Source of the DNA: Clostridium pasteurianum DSM 525 = ATCC 6013
GTDB lineage: Bacteria > Bacillota > Clostridia > Clostridiales > Clostridiaceae
Direction of reading: 5' to 3'
Assembly (NCBI RefSeq): GCF_000807255.1
Contig: NZ_CP009268.1
Location: forward strand, 4,122,384 to 4,186,383
DNA: 64,000 nt
A program made the position numbers and the translations under genes. The notes beneath the pieces were generated by a model, which was given only the letters and a program-made list of their open reading frames with translations, did not search any database and was not told the DNA's origin. Below, one piece after another: positions 26,212 through 33,911 of the stretch. Within the stretch, counting starts at the first letter, position 1. Each line of letters begins with the position of its first letter.

Positions 26212-27150
26212 TTACTTAGAAATATCTATATTTCCAGAACTTGTTGTTACATTTATCTTCTTATAAGGGGCACTGCCAACCTGACCTGTTGCTTCATTAC
26301 CTCTTTTATTTTTATAATTCAGATCAAAGTTTGAATCTATATCACCGGAATTGCACTTTCCATTGAATTCAAAACTTAATTCCTCTGGAACTACCAAATT
26401 AACATTTCCAGAATTTGCACTAACATTTGAATACTCACTAATATCCTTATAACTTATCCTGACATTTCCTGAAGATGCAGTTACCTCACCGGAACCAGAA
26501 ATAGAGCCTATATGAATATTACCAGAAGAAGTATTTACTTTATAGCTTTTGCTCATTAAATTTTCTACATTAATGTTGCCTGAGTTGGCTTTTAAATTAA
26601 TATTATTTGCATTTATATTAGTTTCACTTTGTAAATTTCCTGATCTGGCTACACAGCTTATATTATTTAAATTTATATTTGAATTGAATATGATATTTCC
26701 AGAAGAAGATTGTATATCTAAATCTTTAGCATAGTTTTTAGGTATATATATTTCTATACTTTCTTGAAGGTTTCCAATATTAAATATACTAAATACTTTA
26801 TGGGAAGTACTTCTTTTAACTAAAATGCTGTTATTTTCTTTATTAATGGCAAACTTTTCTTCTTCCTTTAATTTACCTCTGGATTTTTGAACAATTCTAA
26901 GATTAGATTCATCTGTACTCTGTACTATTATATCTGCACTTGAGAAATTCACTTCTATTTTATTAAAATTATCTATAGATATGCTTTCATCCTTCTGAAC
27001 AGTTAGCATAGAATTATTATCCCATTTGAAAATTCTAAAGGCATCTCCTGCACTTCTGTTATAACTTATATTGTAAACCAGAAATACTGTGAGTACCAAT
27101 GCAATACAAGTCCATATTCCAATTAATATCTTTATTAAATTTCTACTCAT
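26212..27150 (-). CDS. DUF4097-family beta-repeat protein with N-terminal membrane anchor
   Basis: A 312-aa protein with one N-terminal helix (ILIGIWTCIALVLTVFLVYN). The rest is a repetitive beta solenoid-like domain in which the pattern xxSSGNIxx / NSGNVxL recurs at least eight times (SSSGNIIF, ANSGNINV, TSSGNIHI, ASSGNVRI, ANSGNVNL, TSSGNIDI). This is the DUF4097/DUF4098 architecture found beside DUF1700 membrane proteins and PadR regulators in Firmicutes, where relatives take part in envelope-stress control. It is the last gene of the three-gene unit. The molecular role is unknown. Confidence 0.88.
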   Translation of the reverse strand: MSRNLIKILIGIWTCIALVLTVFLVYNISYNRSAGDAFRIFKWDNNSMLTVQKDESISIDNFNKIEVNFSSADIIVQSTDESNLRIVQKSRGKLKEEEKFAINKENNSILVKRSTSHKVFSIFNIGNLQESIEIYIPKNYAKDLDIQSSSGNIIFNSNINLNNISCVARSGNLQSETNINANNINLKANSGNINVENLMSKSYKVNTSSGNIHIGSISGSGEVTASSGNVRISYKDISEYSNVSANSGNVNLVVPEELSFEFNGKCNSGDIDSNFDLNYKNKRGNEATGQVGSAPYKKINVTTSSGNIDISK

Positions 27151-27154
27151 ATTA

Positions 27155-27811
27155 TCACTTCCTTAATTGAAATGCTAAAGTAATAATTCTCTCTAAAGCA
27201 GCCCCTATAATAAATATAACCCAGGAATACGCCCAACTGCCAAATTCAAAACTCAATACAAAATATAGAACTACAATTAACATCCACAGTATAGATTTTA
27301 TCGATTTTAGTATCTCCTTATCTTTACTATTAGCAGATTTCCATTCTTTAAATTCTTCTACTATAGTGTCATCAGCTTTTAAATATTTAGGTTTTGAAAT
27401 TGCATTGTATACTATAAGACAAGTAGCTATTGCATCTATGGTTAACATTACACAAACACTGATATTATCATCAATTTGAAAAACTTCGCTAAATAGTATT
27501 AAAATAACTACACTTATAATATATAATCCTACAGAAGTAGATATAATTAATGCACTTTTCTTTCTACTCTTTTCTATCTGTGCATAATCAAGTACATCCT
27601 TTTCCTTAAGTCCCCTTATGAGTTCATCTACATCTCCTATACCTGAAACGGCAATATTAAAGGCTTCTTCATCATTTTTACCAGAAGCTATCAAGTCATT
27701 GTACTTATCTATTAGATTTGCTAATAATTCTTCCTTTAACTCTCTTGCCCTATTAGTTTCTGGTGCATTTTCAAATAATTCATCCAATTTTTTTTGAAAT
27801 TTTTCATACAT
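27155..27811 (-). CDS. DUF1700/permease-prefix-type membrane protein
   Basis: A 218-aa protein. The N-terminal ~75 residues form a helical prefix with the motif EAFNIAVSGIGDVDELI typical of DUF1700/permease-prefix domains, followed by two pairs of membrane helices (about 90-135 and 180-215). Its ATG at 27811 overlaps the PadR stop (ATGTATGA), so translation is coupled. It ends 4 bases before the DUF4097 start. Its role is probably as a membrane partner of the DUF4097 protein, inferred only from this common neighbourhood. Confidence 0.85.
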   Translation of the reverse strand: MYEKFQKKLDELFENAPETNRARELKEELLANLIDKYNDLIASGKNDEEAFNIAVSGIGDVDELIRGLKEKDVLDYAQIEKSRKKSALIISTSVGLYIISVVILILFSEVFQIDDNISVCVMLTIDAIATCLIVYNAISKPKYLKADDTIVEEFKEWKSANSKDKEILKSIKSILWMLIVVLYFVLSFEFGSWAYSWVIFIIGAALERIITLAFQLRK

Positions 27812-28145
27812 CTCCATCCCCTCCATAGATCAATTTATCAATTAACTGTTTTGCTTCTTCCCAATCCAATTTATTTTGTTTTAAAGCCGCTTTTCCAAGC
27901 GCTGTTATGGAATAATATCGTCTTCTTGCCCCTGTTGTTTCATTTCCCCAATAGGAAGCTATTAGTCCTGCTTGTTCTAGTCTTCTAAAGGCTGAATACA
28001 GGGTTGCCTCTTTAAGTTCATATTGGTTATCTGTCTTTTGCTGTATTGATTTGTTAATTTCATACCCATAACTGTCATTTTCTACAAGATGAGATAAAAT
28101 TATAGTTTCTGTATGACCTCTTATTATATCCGAAGTTATAGACAT
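27804..28145 (-). CDS. PadR-family transcriptional regulator
   Basis: A 113-aa PadR protein: the winged helix has GHTETIILSHLVENDSYGYE, LKEATLYSAFRRLEQAGLI and RRRYYSITALGKAAL, followed by the short C-terminal dimerisation helix of the small (subfamily 2) PadR proteins. It opens the operon with the DUF1700 and DUF4097 genes, a layout in which PadR usually represses its own operon. The promoter upstream overlaps an inverted repeat that fits this. Confidence 0.93.
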   Translation of the reverse strand: MSITSDIIRGHTETIILSHLVENDSYGYEINKSIQQKTDNQYELKEATLYSAFRRLEQAGLIASYWGNETTGARRRYYSITALGKAALKQNKLDWEEAKQLIDKLIYGGDGDV

Positions 28146-28194
28146 ACCCTCACTCCTCTCTTCAGTTCATTATATAAACTCTTTCTATACTTAT

Positions 28195-28231
28195 ATAGTA
28201 ATATAATATACATCGTCTGTCAATGTATATT
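28195..28231 (-). promoter_or_regulatory. Promoter and probable PadR operator
   Basis: On the minus strand TTGACA (28223-28218), a 17-bp spacer and TACTAT (28200-28195) form a good promoter. It is overlapped by the inverted repeat AATATACAT-N9-ATGTATATT (28205-28231), suited for repression by the adjacent PadR protein. Confidence 0.65.
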
Positions 28232-28305
28232 TTGTTATATTATATATTTAATATACGATATAGCTTGTGATTTTTTATATTTTACTGAGATACATCAAAA
28301 TACAT

Positions 28306-28350
28306 ATAAAAACAGGCCACATTTTGGAAATAGAATCCATTATGTGGCCT
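28306..28350 (-). terminator. Terminator of the nitrogenase-like operon
   Basis: AGGCCACA pairs with TGTGGCCT around a 21-base loop and is followed on the minus strand by GTTTTTAT, about 45 bases after the stop of the NifK-like gene. Confidence 0.75.
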
Positions 28351-28395
28351 TTAATTATAAATTATATGTTTTATATTTAATTAATTCTACAATTT

Positions 28396-29712
28396 TTATC
28401 TATAGGTATCCAGTACTCTATCATATATATCTTCAATAACCCTTAATCCTCCATTATATCCTGCATAGCCACAATTAAGAATTAGCCTATAGTTTACTGG
28501 TGCACTTACTATTAAAAGATCTGCTCCTATATCTTTCGCAAGATCTCTCTCCCAGCCGCTTCCAAGTATCAATGCTCTATTATTTTGAGGTTCTTTTCTT
28601 ATTTCTTCCTGAATTTCTCCTCCGTCAATGGAGAAAGTAACCTCTGCAGACCTATATGGAGATATGGTTTTAAATTGATCAATTATTTGCTGTTGATACT
28701 TTTGAGGAGTATCATCAATTACAAATTGTTTAGCAGGTATAATTCCAAGCTCATTTAAAAGAAACTTTGCAAAACCCACAGCATAACTGGCATCTAATAT
28801 AGTGTAGAATCTTCTTGGTATGCCATATCTAAATTCCAGCATAAAGTCAGCAGTTCTCTCAATATGAGAATAGAACTTTTCTTCTTCCTTAGCAATAAAA
28901 GCGTCTACTTTAGTTTTATCCAGCTTTGCATAATCCGCTACCTGCCTTAAAAACTTTGTAGTTTCTTCTCCTCCTATAGGTAGGTATGGAAAATGAAAGT
29001 ATGGTGTATTATATTTATCTTTTAGATGGTTAGCTATATTAAGTCCAACCCAGGAACTTACCACAATATTAAATTCTGCTTTAGGTATTGTTTTCCATTC
29101 TTCAACTCCACCAGATTCATTACCAAATAATATATTGACTTTAAGTCCTATACCTTGCAAAATTCTTTTTATCTCTTCAAGATTACCATTCCAATAAGGA
29201 TCTTGGTAGGGAATAGTAACAAATACATTTACCAGTCCCTTTTCTACAGTTTTGTCTTCTGCAAACTTATCTACATATTGATCTATTATTGCATTTACTA
29301 CAATATCATGACTTACATAATTATTGCTCTTAAATCCTCCGGTTTCAGCAAAGGCAATTGGCTTATCCTGTTTTTGGTATTCACCAGTAACACTCTCTAT
29401 GTTATCCCCCACAATATCAGAAGTACATCCTGAAAGAACTACATAAAGATCTGCATCTATAACTTTAAAGGAACCATCAATTACTGTCCTCAGCTTTTTT
29501 TCTCCACCAAAGACAATTTCTGATTCACTGGAATTAGTACATGGTATTGTACTTCCTCCTGCATAGCCTTCTCCCTGACCTATCAATCTACTTATTTTCG
29601 TACTGCATCCCGGACCAGCATGCACTATAGGTACTGCTCTTTTTATAGCTATTACAGTTTGCTGTACTCCTAATGCACAGGAGTACCTAGGCTGCTCAAT
29701 AATTTTTGACAT
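28396..29712 (-). CDS. Nitrogenase-like component 1 protein, beta (NifK/NifN-fold) subunit
   Basis: A 438-aa member of the oxidoreductase/nitrogenase component 1 family. Cysteines sit where P-cluster ligands are expected: Cys12 (RYSCALG), Cys36 (AGPGCSTKI) and Cys96 (SGCTSDIVGDN). The 60-residue spacing between the last two is close to that of NifK. The start MSKIIEQPRYS is chosen because a longer frame to 29790 would only read through the alpha gene; the true overlap with the alpha gene is 17 bases, so the two are translationally coupled. It is shorter than NifK (about 520 aa). It presumably forms a heterotetramer with the alpha-like protein. Its reaction is unknown; neither a NifH-like reductase nor a cofactor-assembly gene lies within the window. 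Confidence 0.85.
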   Translation of the reverse strand: MSKIIEQPRYSCALGVQQTVIAIKRAVPIVHAGPGCSTKISRLIGQGEGYAGGSTIPCTNSSESEIVFGGEKKLRTVIDGSFKVIDADLYVVLSGCTSDIVGDNIESVTGEYQKQDKPIAFAETGGFKSNNYVSHDIVVNAIIDQYVDKFAEDKTVEKGLVNVFVTIPYQDPYWNGNLEEIKRILQGIGLKVNILFGNESGGVEEWKTIPKAEFNIVVSSWVGLNIANHLKDKYNTPYFHFPYLPIGGEETTKFLRQVADYAKLDKTKVDAFIAKEEEKFYSHIERTADFMLEFRYGIPRRFYTILDASYAVGFAKFLLNELGIIPAKQFVIDDTPQKYQQQIIDQFKTISPYRSAEVTFSIDGGEIQEEIRKEPQNNRALILGSGWERDLAKDIGADLLIVSAPVNYRLILNCGYAGYNGGLRVIEDIYDRVLDTYR

Positions 29713-31177
29713 GTGCTCCACCTCCAAGAAAAGTGAAAGGATCTTGATCCAGCCACCATTTTGTATAAGGCATAGTGCTGTGTTTTGCAAGATTAGTTAC
29801 AAATTCTTTATTATCTATAGTTTCTGCAATTCTTCCTGCATAGTTAAGCACACCTTGATATCCAAAACCAAATTGCTCATCTCCAATAAGAAGTGTAGGT
29901 ATTCCCAGCTTAGCTCCCCACAGAGTCATACCACCATGTCTTGCAATCATAATATCAGGTCTTACCCTATTGAGTATGTTAACCAATTCATAAGACTGTT
30001 TATTACATACATTATAATTTTTAATATCACCATAATTCTTAACATCCTGAGCTAGTGCATCAGAAGCTTTATCCCCATTATCATATATTGGATCATGATG
30101 GAAAATAGCTGCTCCCTGTACCTCTAGTCCTAATTCCCTAAGCAGTGCAATTATAGCATGCCCATGAGCTGCTCCTGCTGTAAGATAAGCAGTTTTACCT
30201 TTAAGCTGTTCTCTGTATTCATTGAGTTTAGGTATTACTCTTTCATGTTCCTCTTTTATAATTTCTTCTATCTCTTTTTCCCTATTAAGAACTTTTCCAA
30301 GATCTCTTAACCATTGATCTGTACCAGCTATTCCATAGGCAGGAGGTGATTTTATTTCTGGAACACCGTATACCTGTTCCAGAGCTGCCCCCATATAGGT
30401 TCCAAGCGTTGAACATACCTGAATAGTTGCTGCTGCTTCAGATATATATTCTAAGTCTGCAACTGTTGAAAAGGGAACAACATATTGAGCCTCATAACCT
30501 ATTCTACTTAGAATATCGTCAAAAATATGACTACCCCAAAAATTTATAATATTTACTTTGTTGGTCTTTTTTCTTGGTGGCTTAACTATCTTTCTCACTA
30601 TTGTATGATAAGCGGCATCAAAACCTGAAGTCCATATCTTTGATCTAAAACCTTCACAAAAACATGCGACTACTGGTATACCAAGTTCTTTAGATAATTC
30701 TTCAGTTTCAGTCTCCACATCTTCTCCTATTATTCCAGTAGCACAGGAAGTTGTAACAAAAATAGCCTTAGGATTTGCCCTTTTATATGCTGTTCTTACC
30801 GTAGCTTTCAGCTTTTCTCCTGCTCCAAAAACCGTATCCTTTTCTTCTATATTAGTATTAAAATATCTACCATTTGTTGAAGGTAAATTTCTTTCTGTCT
30901 GACCAACTCTGTATACAAAGTTAAAGCCAAAGAAATCTCCTGCACAACCTACTGGTGCATGATTCACCATTGCTGCATCCTTTATCATAGAAAGCTGACA
31001 AAAAGCCTGCCCTGAACTACAACCCATACATTGACTAAAGCTTCTTGAAGAATCCTTAAGCTTTCCTGATTGAGAACATTTAACAAGTTCACCGGCCGTA
31101 CCATTAAAACCCGTAATAGAGCCAAGACGTTTTTCACGAATCTCAACTTCTGGAACTTTTAAATTTATTTTTCCCAT
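29696..31177 (-). CDS. Nitrogenase-like component 1 protein, alpha (NifD/NifE-fold) subunit
   Basis: A 493-aa NifD-fold protein. Cysteine-rich SQCMGCSSGQAFCQL (Cys50, 53, 60), APVGC (Cys78) and TTSCATGIIGED (Cys145) match P-cluster positions. Cys255 (QVCSTLGTYMG) lines up with the FeMo-cofactor ligand Cys275 of NifD. Aligned from memory against Azotobacter NifD, the position of His442 is Gln441 (FGFGYQG), His195 is Phe186 and Gln191 is Trp182. The protein is therefore unlikely to fix nitrogen and belongs with uncharacterised nitrogenase-like groups, whose known members reduce tetrapyrroles, thioethers or other unsaturated or sulfur substrates. It is the first gene of a two-gene operon with its own promoter and an attenuator-like leader. 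Confidence 0.87.
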   Translation of the reverse strand: MGKINLKVPEVEIREKRLGSITGFNGTAGELVKCSQSGKLKDSSRSFSQCMGCSSGQAFCQLSMIKDAAMVNHAPVGCAGDFFGFNFVYRVGQTERNLPSTNGRYFNTNIEEKDTVFGAGEKLKATVRTAYKRANPKAIFVTTSCATGIIGEDVETETEELSKELGIPVVACFCEGFRSKIWTSGFDAAYHTIVRKIVKPPRKKTNKVNIINFWGSHIFDDILSRIGYEAQYVVPFSTVADLEYISEAAATIQVCSTLGTYMGAALEQVYGVPEIKSPPAYGIAGTDQWLRDLGKVLNREKEIEEIIKEEHERVIPKLNEYREQLKGKTAYLTAGAAHGHAIIALLRELGLEVQGAAIFHHDPIYDNGDKASDALAQDVKNYGDIKNYNVCNKQSYELVNILNRVRPDIMIARHGGMTLWGAKLGIPTLLIGDEQFGFGYQGVLNYAGRIAETIDNKEFVTNLAKHSTMPYTKWWLDQDPFTFLGGGAHVKNY

Positions 31178-31284
31178 ATCTGATTCCTCCTATTTCATAA
31201 TCATAAATTTTCAAATAAAAATCTTTCTGATGGTCAATTTTAAATTTCAATATATCTGCCATCAAAATTCTATAAAAAGAGCCA

Positions 31285-31320
31285 TAAAAAAGGGTATACT
31301 TCTCCTAAGAAGTATACCCT
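31285..31320 (-). terminator. Terminator or attenuator in the leader of the nitrogenase-like operon
   Basis: A 13-bp perfect stem (AGGGTATACTTCT/AGAAGTATACCCT), loop CCTA, then TTTTTT on the minus strand. It lies downstream of the -10/-35 at 31393-31421 and about 110 bases before the alpha gene start. It is preceded by a small hairpin CTGG-AAAAA-CCAG. It could attenuate the operon, or end transcripts from the upstream thiamine-binding gene. Confidence 0.75.
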
Positions 31321-31392
31321 CTGGTTTTTCCAGTCAGATATATTAACAAATGTATATTTACATTATTCCTATTTGTTTAATTGGTTACAATT

Positions 31393-31421
31393 AATATATA
31401 CCAATTTGCTATGTTTGTCAA
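31393..31421 (-). promoter_or_regulatory. Sigma-A promoter of the nitrogenase-like operon
   Basis: On the minus strand TTGACA, exactly 17 bases, and TATATT, starting 7 bases past the stop of the thiamine-binding gene. It would give a leader of about 205 bases with two hairpins, one of them a terminator. Confidence 0.7.
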
Positions 31422-31427
31422 CAAAAT

Positions 31428-31730
31428 TTAATCTAATTTTTCTTTTACTGAATTTAACTTCTGACTCATAGATGCTTCCTTATCTCTTCTATCATCTATA
31501 TTTATAGTTGTTAATACCCTTTCAGCACCATTTTTAAAAGGTATTTCATGCATTTTCCTTATAACTTCTAAAACCACATCCAAATCACCTTCAAAAACTG
31601 TTGCCATAGGTGTAAGTTCATATTTAATGCGTTTTTCATCTTTTAAAATTTGATGACAACCTGCCACATATTTACTTACACTGGTAGAACCTGTACCTAA
31701 GGGTACTATTGTTGCCTGAGCTATAGCCAT
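31428..31730 (-). CDS. MTH1187/YkoF-like thiamine-binding family protein
   Basis: A 100-aa protein of the MTH1187 family (small ferredoxin-like fold): MAIAQATIVPLGTGSTSVSKYV at the start and ELTPMATVFEGDL in the middle are diagnostic. Members bind thiamine or related pyrimidines, though a physiological role is rarely proven. ATG at 31730 follows AGGAGATGATTTT; the six codons further upstream lack a ribosome site. It may be transcribed with the unknown gene just upstream. Confidence 0.87.
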   Translation of the reverse strand: MAIAQATIVPLGTGSTSVSKYVAGCHQILKDEKRIKYELTPMATVFEGDLDVVLEVIRKMHEIPFKNGAERVLTTINIDDRRDKEASMSQKLNSVKEKLD

Positions 31731-31764
31731 AAAATCATCTCCTATCATTATTTTTTTATTAGCA

Positions 31765-32244
31765 TTAACCAGATTTCAAATAAAACAAATTCTCTTTTTT
31801 ACTATCCTCATTTTCTGAAAATCTATTAATCATCACTTTATCATAGTTTTTAGCTTCTATAATAATCTTATCTATAATGCACTTATTGAATTTTATTTGA
31901 TTCTCATATTTGACCTCTTTAATAACGGAATATTCTATATGTGATGGTACATTACCTGTAATATATAAAGGAAATAATTTTTCTATTCTTTTATTTATAA
32001 GTGCAAATTCATATATTGAAGCATCTATAATATCCATTCCTCTCGTATTAAAGCAATGAGCATATTGCCTTCTATATCCATTTACTTCTACAAATATCAA
32101 TCCTTCTACAGCCGGTACATCTAATCCAAGTTCTTTAGAATATTGATAAATTAAACTTGATATAATTTTCCCACTATTCATAATTTGATAGTTATTTATA
32201 ATATATTTACATAGATTATGAAATAAAGTCATATCTCTATTCAT
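31765..32244 (-). CDS. Uncharacterised protein with a possible transglutaminase/papain-like motif
   Basis: A 159-aa protein with no signal peptide or membrane helix. The segment YAHCFNTRGMDIIDASIYEF has the spacing His/Cys-x-N...D-IIDA-S-x-Y-x-F often seen in papain-fold (transglutaminase-like) proteins, where a 'DGxIIDAT' strand follows the catalytic His. The resemblance is weak and the catalytic set is not evident. It lies directly upstream of the MTH1187-type gene with a 34-bp gap. The family was not recognised. Confidence 0.6.
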   Translation of the reverse strand: MNRDMTLFHNLCKYIINNYQIMNSGKIISSLIYQYSKELGLDVPAVEGLIFVEVNGYRRQYAHCFNTRGMDIIDASIYEFALINKRIEKLFPLYITGNVPSHIEYSVIKEVKYENQIKFNKCIIDKIIIEAKNYDKVMINRFSENEDSKKENLFYLKSG

Positions 32245-32308
32245 TGTATCACCCTGTTAAAAATACTTTTTTATACTGATATTACATCTAAATATTAATA
32301 TTATTCAT

Positions 32309-32347
32309 AAAAAAACAAGAAGAACCTTACTATAAAAGGTTCCTCTT
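32309..32347 (-). terminator. Terminator downstream of the decayed gene and tpx
   Basis: AAGAAGAACCTT (32317-32328) pairs with AAGGTTCCTCTT (one mismatch), followed on the minus strand by GTTTTTTTATG. A second hairpin, GCATCAGGTG...CACTTGATGC, lies at 32375-32406. Confidence 0.7.
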
Positions 32348-32431
32348 ATCTTTGCTGTATAAACAAAATTCTTTGCATCAGGTGAAGTTTTTATTCCACT
32401 TGATGCTTAGAAGTCGTTATCCAAGGACGTA

Positions 32432-32640
32432 TCAACCGTTATCTCCAACTTTGTAGAAGATTGCAGTATTACGGTTGATATTCATCGGATAAATATCCTC
32501 TATAAAACTTACCTTATAGTGAGCAGATATAACATTCATATATTCCTTGTACAATTCATTCAAACTTATTGAAAACGAAAGCTCCTGTAAAGTAAAATTT
32601 ATCCATTTCCTATAATTAAGATTACAACTTTTTATAGAAT
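32432..32640 (-). pseudogene. Unidentified coding remnant downstream of tpx
   Basis: An open stretch without a start reads SIKSCNLNYRKWINFTLQEL, then SFSISLNELYKEYMNVISAH, YKVSFIEDIYPMNINRNTAI, FYKVGDNG and a stop at 32432. Codon use and composition look protein-like and the end is clean, so it is probably the C-terminus of a lost gene. The family was not recognised. Confidence 0.45.
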
Positions 32641-32654
32641 TATATTATAAATTT

Positions 32655-33149
32655 TTATTTAGCAGCCTTAGCTGCACTTAATATTTCATCATAATTAGGA
32701 TAATCTGTAATTTCGCTTAAATATTTTGCATAAGTTACTTTATTATCACTGCCTACAACAAAAGCTGTTCTTGCAAGAAGGCCCAACTCTTTAACATAAG
32801 TGCCTGTATTTTCACCAAAAACTCTATCTTTATAATCTGAAAGAGTAACTACTTTTTCAATACCTTCTGCTCCACACCATCTAGATAGAGCAAAAGGTAA
32901 ATCCATAGATACAGTGTATACAGTAACATTTTCTATTTCAGCTGCTTTTTCATTAAAAGTTCTTACTTCAAGATCGCATACTGGAGTATCTACAGAAGGT
33001 ACAGTTAAAAATATCCTAACTCCTTTAGTATCCTTTAATGAAATTGATTCTAGTGAATTATTGGCTGTTGTAAAGTCAGGAAATGTATCTCCTACCTTAA
33101 CTTCTTTTCCCTGTAATGTAACTTCATTTCCTTGAAAAGTAACTTTCAT
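32655..33149 (-). CDS. tpx: Thiol peroxidase (atypical 2-Cys peroxiredoxin)
   Basis: A 164-aa peroxiredoxin of the Tpx family. The peroxidatic Cys58 is in [15 protein letters not shown] with the conserved Thr55, and the resolving Cys92 is in SRWCGAEGI, the standard Tpx spacing. It reduces peroxides with electrons from thioredoxin in the cytosol. The start [10 protein letters not shown] is family-typical, but no ribosome site lies next to it. The nearest AGGTG is about 71 bases upstream, on the far side of a hairpin (see next entry). Confidence 0.94.
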
Positions 33150-33156
33150 ATACTTA

Positions 33157-33225
33157 GCTTATTTATAGTTACAATCTATTATGTATCCATTACATAATAA
33201 AGATTTTAAATAAGCCCTTTCACCT
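33157..33225 (-). promoter_or_regulatory. Hairpin separating a ribosome site from the tpx start
   Basis: In the tpx transcript, AGGTGAAAGG is followed by GCTTATTT...AAATAAGC (33215-33208 with 33164-33157), which encloses a second stem TATTATGTA/TACATAATA. Folding would bring the ribosome site to about 12 bases from ATG. It may be an RNA switch or simply an inserted hairpin. Confidence 0.4.
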
Positions 33226-33325
33226 CACTTTATATTAATATTTAATATTAATTAACATTATTTATCTATTACCAATTCTACTACATATGTTTAAATTTGT
33301 AAACCTAAAATTTATATTACAAATT

Positions 33326-33613
33326 TTAAATACAGCTATTATAAATATTTATATCCATATCTTTTTCTTGGAATTTAGAAAGCTTTGCCATAGAATCTAC
33401 AAAATGAGAAGTTTTCATGTGTTTGTCTAAAGCAGACTGATCCTTCCATTCTTCTATGAAAGTCAGTATTTGTTCATTATTAGCATCTTGATACAAACCA
33501 TAAGATATATTTTCTTCCTCTTTTCTACTTTCTTTTACTAATACGGAAGCGATTTCTTTAAACTTATCTACTTCTCCTAGTTTAATATAACCTTTTGCTA
33601 TAACTTTAATCAT
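33326..33613 (-). CDS. Antibiotic biosynthesis monooxygenase (ABM/YgiN) domain protein
   Basis: A 95-aa single-domain protein. MIKVIAKGYIKLGEVDKF opens the first beta strand and EEWKDQSALDKHMKTSHF is the conserved ABM segment with the His pair. YgiN-like proteins act on quinols or small aromatics, or serve unknown roles. AGGGGAGAAAAAAT precedes the ATG. A single gene oriented like tpx, 176 bp away. Confidence 0.88.
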   Translation of the reverse strand: MIKVIAKGYIKLGEVDKFKEIASVLVKESRKEEENISYGLYQDANNEQILTFIEEWKDQSALDKHMKTSHFVDSMAKLSKFQEKDMDINIYNSCI

Positions 33614-33714
33614 ATTTTTTCTCCCCTTCTTTACATTTTTAAACAGATAATTATACTGTATATCATATTTACAATCACCTTATTTTACATATACAATACA
33701 TAATTGATTATATT

Positions 33715-33763
33715 GCTAAAAATTTAAAAGTACAAGTTTTTATATGTTTAAACTTGTAAATTA
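33715..33763 (+). repeat. Direct repeat flanking the GABA cluster, copy 1
   Basis: About 49 bases starting GCTAAAAATTTAAAA, about 90% identical to 37791-37839 in the same orientation; all differences seen are transitions. It contains the dyad ACAAGTTT-N10-AAACTTGT. A shorter relative occurs at 33286-33305. Confidence 0.7.
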
Positions 33764-33800
33764 TCCACATTGAGAATAAACTGTTATTCACAATGTGGAT
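33763..33800 (-). terminator. Hairpin downstream of the 4-hydroxybutyrate dehydrogenase gene
   Basis: ATCCACATTG-A-GAATAA, loop CTG, TTATTC-A-CAATGTGGAT gives a near-perfect 17-bp stem. It lies about 110 bases past the gene stop. The rest of 33614-33911 shows nothing further. Confidence 0.6.
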
Positions 33801-33911
33801 AGTTTATTTATTACTGAAATTTTAAAATGAGACAGACTCTTTTGCCACAATATACTATTTTCTTCATTATTTATTATGCCATTTTTAATATTGAATATTT
33901 TTTATGATTCT

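Noticed and set aside
28396-31177. Nitrogen-fixation genes nifDK or nifEN
   Set aside because: Key NifD residues for FeMo-cofactor binding and catalysis are replaced, lengths differ and no nifH, nifB or other nif genes are present in the window.
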